In this document: positions 56,022-64,000 of the stretch, piece by piece
Layout: every line of letters starts with the position of its first letter
How positions within the stretch are numbered: the first letter of the stretch is position 1
From: Whalleya microplaca
Taxonomy: Eukaryota > Ascomycota > Sordariomycetes > Xylariales > Xylariaceae
Length of the DNA: 64,000 nt
Direction: 5' to 3'
NCBI GenBank assembly: GCA_022497155.1
Contig: MU385722.1
Location: 496,001 to 560,000, forward strand
Notes under the pieces: model-generated
What the model was told of the DNA's origin: nothing
What the model saw: only the letters and a program-made list of their open reading frames with translations
The model's database searches: none
Position numbers and translations under genes: made by a program

Positions 56022-58334
56022 TTACAGAGTACGTATCTTTTCACTCACACTGCGACCACCATCCAACTCGGCAGCTGGCTGATTCTGTGGGAGCTCAGAA
56101 ATGAGATTTCCCTCCAGCTCGGCAGTACTTCCTTGTAGTTCCGGAAGATATTGATGTGCGTCTTGGCCGAGTTCCCGAGGCAACGGCTTACTAGTTCCTG
56201 GCAATTCCGGCTTGTCGAACCTTGTCTGGCCGGTTTCTGCTGGTTTGTCACCTCCTGGATGCCTCTTCCACCGAAAGAACAGCACGATTGAACCGATCAA
56301 AGCGACACCGCCGACAATACCGCCAACTGCTCCACCGGCTATGGCACCAACATTCGTCTGGCTGCCGCTATTATCGGAGTTGTCCGAACCTGTAGAGCCA
56401 TTAGAAAGCGGTGCTGTCTGGTTTGTGCCCGCGTGAAATAGTTTCGCGATTTGAGTGCTAGACCAGCCCCCAGTGGGCTCTAGCTTCGTCGCGCCTCCGT
56501 CTGGTCCACCTCCGATGACTGCCGAAATCTTGGAATTGATTCGATATGGGGGCATTTCTTTATCAAAGGTGGTGATCCAATTGATAGTAAAGAGATCCAG
56601 TATGCCTATTCCCGCGTACTCAAAGTCACAGGTCTCTGTGACATTGGGGTTATTCGCTCCACCTACGGTGACCATCTGGCTATTACCGACAAGGTGGCAC
56701 GTGTGGCCATATCGTGGGTAAGAACCTTGATAGAGCTAACGCATTGTACTTATTTGATATTGTATCAATGGGAGATAGCGCTATGTGTGCTTGCCTTAAT
56801 CCAACTGAAAGAGGGGATACTCAAGACCCAGCTATCATCGTAACCCACGTTCTCTGTGGGGTCCCATCCTAACAATAGTTATTGTAAGGGGCAATCATGC
56901 GCATGAATGGGGAAGAATGTTTACCCCCGTACAGGTAAATACTGAAGCTAGAATTATCCGGGGCAGACACGACAATCACACAGAAGTCGACTCGAGGCGA
57001 TGGTACGTCCTCCCCTATGATCGTTTGCGTGTACCATCCGTTGTTGGAGGATGGTGTGTTCGGTTGAGTGATAGATTCGACATCAAAAATATTTACCTGG
57101 CTCATACTGACTGAAATTAATTAGGACATAAGGTATGTATGTATGCATGGCTTTGTGGATACAGTTGCCTGTTTACCATACCTGGGCTTATAGAATTGTT
57201 GGCGCTTGTTGCTCCACCTAATGATATCAACACTCCCATATTCCCAATTTGGGATATGTAGACCATTCCCCCACGGACTCTCGGATTTCCATCACTGATG
57301 GTGTCGGTAGATCTATTCGTAGCCTGGATCATGGTTCAGCGGTGTCCAGCGTTTAGGTGTAATGATGGTACCGTATGATTCTGCAGGTCGAGGACTACCA
57401 TGCCTTCCAGGCCCGTAGGTGGAACATCAGCTGTCTGCTCAACGAAAGAAGACGCATCGGATATCAAGCCATTTAGGTAGAAGGCCAGACCGAGTTCTGG
57501 TGCTTCGGCGGAAGCACCCCAACTAGGTCTTTCTGGAGCATTCAACACAACATCGTACTGAGTCCATTCGTGGGTTTGCGTATCAAAGCCCCATCTGTGA
57601 AAGAAATCAGCAGAATGACTATGATCTGATGAGGAAGACATACAAAGCATACTGGCTAGTTGTCGGGGCTTGCCAGTCCACGAAAGAGGTATTGCTATCT
57701 GGTGTCATGCCCCCGTAAAGGTAAACTTGAGGATCATCTAGCATGCCGTGAAAAAGGGCGCCTGACTGTACTATTGGTACTGGGTTCGACGTTCCTAGAG
57801 CTACTATTTTGTTGATTGCTACTTCGCTGATGTTGGTTTTCAAGTCCCACGACACACTCATATTAACGACAATAATATAGTCATCTTGCGATGTCAGTAG
57901 GAACTCTAAACGTGAGCCAGCTCGCTTTGAAGTGTTCACCGCTTACTAGTGCCTAGGACCATGGGACCCGTATAGCTAAAATCATCATTGCTAGATCCGG
58001 ACTTCCGCAACACAGGGTTAGTGACTTGGTATGTGGTCTCATGCCAAAGTCTTGTTGTGGCCTACATACATCGGACGGAACGCGGTCGGAAAAGGAGGCT
58101 ATTCCGCCATCAATGTACAGGACGCCATTCTTCACCTGGCTCTGATGATACACAAGCCTGCCATAAATCGTCAGTAGCTTAGACGATCAAGGGGTGACCT
58201 TACCGTGATTCCTTAGAAGAACTAAAATTGAATGTAACTTACCTACAGAAGTTATTTATTGGATCTAGACCGGTTGCTTGGATCAGTGAAATACAGAGTG
58301 TCGGAGCGAAGAATGACGGGGACTTCAACTTCAT
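56022..58334 (-). CDS. Secreted kelch-repeat protein with C-terminal membrane anchor
   Basis: Ten exons: 58334-58243, 58221-58204, 58157-58070, 58001-57947, 57905-57653, 57594-57372, 57323-57182, 57110-56925, 56868-56795 and 56735-56022. They total 615 codons with consistent phases; exon 4 borders are least sure. A signal peptide (MKLKSPSFFAPTLCISLIQATG) is followed by kelch-type blades: VKNGVLYIDGG, DPQVYLYGGMTP, NMGVLISLGG, FSIYLYGG and GNSQMVTVGGA. Then come a Ser/Asn-rich stalk, one membrane segment (GAIAGGAVGGIVGGVALIGSIVLFF) and a basic stop-transfer RWKRH with a cytosolic tail of about 95 residues. This is the usual layout of fungal kelch surface proteins, of unknown role. Exon 2 is only 18 bases, and the intron 56794-56736 starts with GC. 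Confidence 0.82.
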
Positions 58335-60236
58335 CCTGTCTGTCTTGCTCTACAGATTTGGCGACAGAAGCTCTCGCGTTAGAGAAACTGAGAAAAGGAA
58401 GAGGACACATATCAGTCGACATGGCCATGGCAGGAGCATTACCACTTTAGCTCGTGTCATTCAGTTGGGGGCTTGTAGAACGACATGGGCGAATCATGAA
58501 AGAAAGCCTCGACATTCAGATACTGTGCCCGAGAGGCGTCAAGCCCATACAACAACAGCAAATCACCGGGCAATAACTTATTCTTTCTCTGGAGACATCA
58601 CGTCGCACATCCCTTATGAGCAATCAAGGTCTTACAGGGAGAATGACGAACGCTTCACCCCTTCGATATCATTCGCCATGGCCGGTATCGCTGTAGGACT
58701 CCGGCCAGCATCGACATATTTGCCGAGTTTCAGTCTGTCTCAAGTGTACCAATTAGACGGCCGAGAGCCTTCACAACACTCTTGCCTTCACATTTCCTCT
58801 TTAGATATCTTTAATTAATGGTGCACATAGAGCCTTGGCGATTGTTTGTTACGAGACTGAAGCCTGATGATGATTTTCGGGCTGACTAGCAACTGGAGCG
58901 CTGGTCGTGAGCATCGTAGACGCCTTGGACCAGTAACGTCCTTATGCGTACGCGAATGTACGTAGGGTTTCGCCCATAGAATGAACAGACTTGTAGGCGT
59001 CTCCGAGACACTTGTCTTCAGCGCATCGTGTGGTGTCGAAACAACCTGTGTAACTAAGCTCGAGAGTATCTGCATTATGTGATAGGTTGAGGTTAGAGGA
59101 CCTATCACAGAGGTCATTGCCGAGGTGACGTCCGACCTGAGCGTTGATGCATGAGCTACGGCACGGATAGGTACCAGATCTGCACCTGCGAGATCTCAAT
59201 TGAATAGAAGAGCGGTTGGTACATCTCTATATTCATATACTGCATATATCGATATGTAAGTGTAAATTTTGCAGCTATCAGATATAGGCTATAAAACGTG
59301 ACAGTAAATATTTTGTCTATCTTATCGCTCGTTACCCCTCGCCCCTCTTGCTTTAACTAACCTTGCTCACTTCAAGCCACAACAGCTCTGCTGTAGAATA
59401 GACTGCCTCACCTTATTACATCTCACCTCATCTACCTACTGACTTAGGACATACACACATACACACATACACACATAGCCAGGGTTGCCAGGCTACCTAA
59501 CCTATCGGCTGTGTGGAAGACAGTAAGTACTGCCTCAAATAGAAGGGGGTACGACGGTAGTAGCTTCATTGTAAGATTCATCAATTTAGCCACTCATATA
59601 TCATCTCATATCATCTCATCATTCCTTTTCATGAGATACCACAAGTTGAGATCATTGGAGGGAGACATGAGGCTATCTTACACGTACTGCGTACACAGTT
59701 GGGTTTCTACGTAATATAACCTGCAGCACGTACGTGTAGGTGTATACAGATACTTATACGTGCAGGTAGAAGTCTGGGCTAGTGCCTCATCCACACACTC
59801 TCTACCGCGTCTCTACCACATCTCTACCACATCTCTGCCACATCTCTGCCACATCTCTGCCACATCTCTATGTATCGCATCTCTTATCTTTCCCACCTTT
59901 TGGCTTCTCCACGGCCCAAACGGGAGAAGCTGATCAGGCTAACTTCTTGATGACAGCATCCAGGGCACACCAAAGTGCACCAAGCTCGGTCCGCTTAAAC
60001 CCTATCGATAGTTCGGTAAACCATCTTTGGTAGCCGTTCTCTGACGACTGTGGCCCCGTCTGGCGCCAAGCTTGTGAGCCCAGCGTGCATCGTTAGTTAC
60101 TTTAGCTTTGACGACTTGGCCATCTGCTCCCGAGCCTCCCAGCCACAGCCCCTCGCCGTTATACGAGCCGTTCCCCATGACGATCGTACCGTCGCCATCA
60201 TCCAGATTCTACTAGATCGATAGACTCCCAAGCACG
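58335..60236. promoter_or_regulatory. Long upstream region of snf1
   Basis: 1.9 kb divergent gap. It has an ACACAT microsatellite at about 59452-59477, a minisatellite at 59799-59864 and pyrimidine-rich tracts (59340-59440) typical of leaders and promoters in these fungi. Short open frames here have no protein features. Confidence 0.4.
59799..59864. repeat. Minisatellite of six 11-base units
   Basis: Six tandem units of TCTCTRCCACA, the first ending in CGCG, in the probable snf1 leader or promoter. The array is purely pyrimidine/CA-rich on the plus strand. Confidence 0.9.
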
Positions 60237-62834
<2,598 letters not shown>

Positions 62835-64000
62835 AGACACCCTCCCAATGTATCACCTATTCCTCCTTTATTCGAGTTCTAAATCTTCCACACGGTAAGG
62901 CAAGCCGATGCCGTAAGGATTTTGGGAAACAGCCACCCTATTATTTCGATCCAGGAAACTGTTCGTCATTATGAAGACGAACTTAGAAGACGAGCTCAAA
63001 AGTATCAGCCAACTCCGACTGATCTCGGCTTTAGATTCTTAAAATTTGTTGGACTCCACATGGGCATTCGTGCAAACCCGATCTCACCACCTCAGGTTTT
63101 TTGACATCAGGCTATCATCAGGCTTACATCTAGAAATCGAGACTTTTAGATGTACTGGACACACATACACCATACACTCTCACACAACACTCTACAAATG
63201 CATATGGATATTTCGGCTCGGCTCGGCGACAGCCGATAGAATAGGCAGGCGTCTTGCGATATGACACTTGGGACGGAAATGTGTTAACGGGATCCAGGCA
63301 GGCAGGGGGGAAATGAGAAACAAAAAATTAAGAGAACCATAAACATCTAGGTTGGGAGTTTAGTTTTTTGGGACACATCGACGCAGGGACACGAGAAACA
63401 GGAATTGTTTGGTTTTTAATACCCCGCTCCCCGATCCGCTGAGGCAAGACGAAGAGATGAGATGAGATGAGTGGAAATGAATTGGTGTAACGGTGGTGAG
63501 ACGAGGTTGGTGAGATGACAGACTGACTCTTGGTCTTCATCCCTTTCTCGTGTGTGTTTACATACATACACACGTCTTTTTGGGGATCTCGGTATATCTC
63601 GCATAACCTCGTCGGTTCGAGGGAGACTGACTGATTGAACTAACTCCCCTATCGTCTGTCTGTCTTTGGCACTCGGTTCAAATTCTCGACTTGCATTTTA
63701 TTGTGCACGCGGGCATGGATGGATGGCAGATGGAAGCTAGCCAGCACTCCCCTCCTGAGGAAAGGGGAAAGAGGAAAGGGGCAAAATTGGTTCCCTGGTT
63801 ATTTATTGGGAAGTTTTTGTGGCTCAGTTAGTCAGGCAGGGATACTGCTGTGTATGTCTGTATGTATGAATGAGATTACGGCCTAGTTCGTTCTAAGGTA
63901 GCCAGCCAGCCAGAAAGCTGGGGTTGTGGATAAGAAAAATCACCAAGTTGTTCAAATAGGGCTTTTGTTGTTTATTCTGGCATGTGCGATTTTGTCTATG
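62835..64000. other. Region downstream of snf1
   Basis: About 1.2 kb without a supported gene. Repetitive GAGATGAGATGAG and ACATACATACACAC stretches occur at about 63455-63475 and 63560-63575. It may contain the long 3' UTR of snf1 or the start of a neighbour's leader. Confidence 0.35.

Noticed and set aside
57324..57371. Apparent in-frame TGA in the kelch gene (57336-57338)
   Set aside because: A 48-base phase-0 intron (ACG|GTACCA to CCAG|GCT, with a CTGAACC branch-like word) removes it and gives a natural blade sequence, so it is not a nonsense codon.
63640..63710. GGTTCAAATTC near 63676, similar to a tRNA B box
   Set aside because: No acceptor stem, anticodon arm or A box can be folded around it.

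Overview
The window looks like nuclear DNA of a filamentous ascomycete (Pezizomycotina). Most genes carry several short introns (about 41 to 170 bases, GT..AG, usually with a CTAAC/CTGAC-like branch site). Families found include HET, HeLo-like and STAND-like proteins, fungal AAA ATPases, Erg4, Dpb2 and Snf1. AT-rich gaps hold decayed LTR pieces whose copies differ largely by C/T and G/A changes. Exon models were built by hand from splice sites, reading phase and protein continuity. Where exons are listed, their lengths sum to a multiple of three.

Left part (1-13.9 kb): sparse and AT-rich, with diverged direct repeats, two probable solo LTRs, one poorly resolved hypothetical gene (2983-4631, minus), a class I methyltransferase (7034-7936, minus) and a five-exon cytochrome P450 (10307-12194, plus).

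Middle part (14-46 kb): a branched-chain aminotransferase with a perfect Gcn4/CPC1 site upstream; a coiled-coil gene with an in-frame TAG; a PMU1-like histidine phosphatase head-to-head with a HET-domain gene; a secreted nine-exon L-amino-acid oxidase convergent with HET; a divergent allantoate/pantothenate-type MFS transporter and TauD-type dioxygenase pair; an AAA ATPase with a one-base frameshift; a STAND-like gene with an in-frame TAG; a large three-pass membrane protein; and a HeLo-like-domain protein. HET, AAA, STAND-like and HeLo-like genes within about 26 kb suggest a self/non-self recognition type accessory region, and two of the four carry single-lesion breaks.

Right part (46-64 kb): mostly core genes: Erg4 sterol C-24(28) reductase, DNA polymerase epsilon subunit Dpb2 head-to-head with a probable mitochondrial protein (two MluI cell-cycle boxes in the shared promoter), a six-hairpin glycosidase, a secreted kelch-repeat membrane protein with an 18-base microexon and a GC-AG intron, and the Snf1 kinase.

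No rRNA, convincing tRNA or CRISPR array was seen. The best candidates for novelty are a 62-base element flanked by a 5-base direct repeat (31356-31417), a 70-base perfect palindrome (27063-27132), and the pattern of single-lesion breaks in otherwise intact genes.
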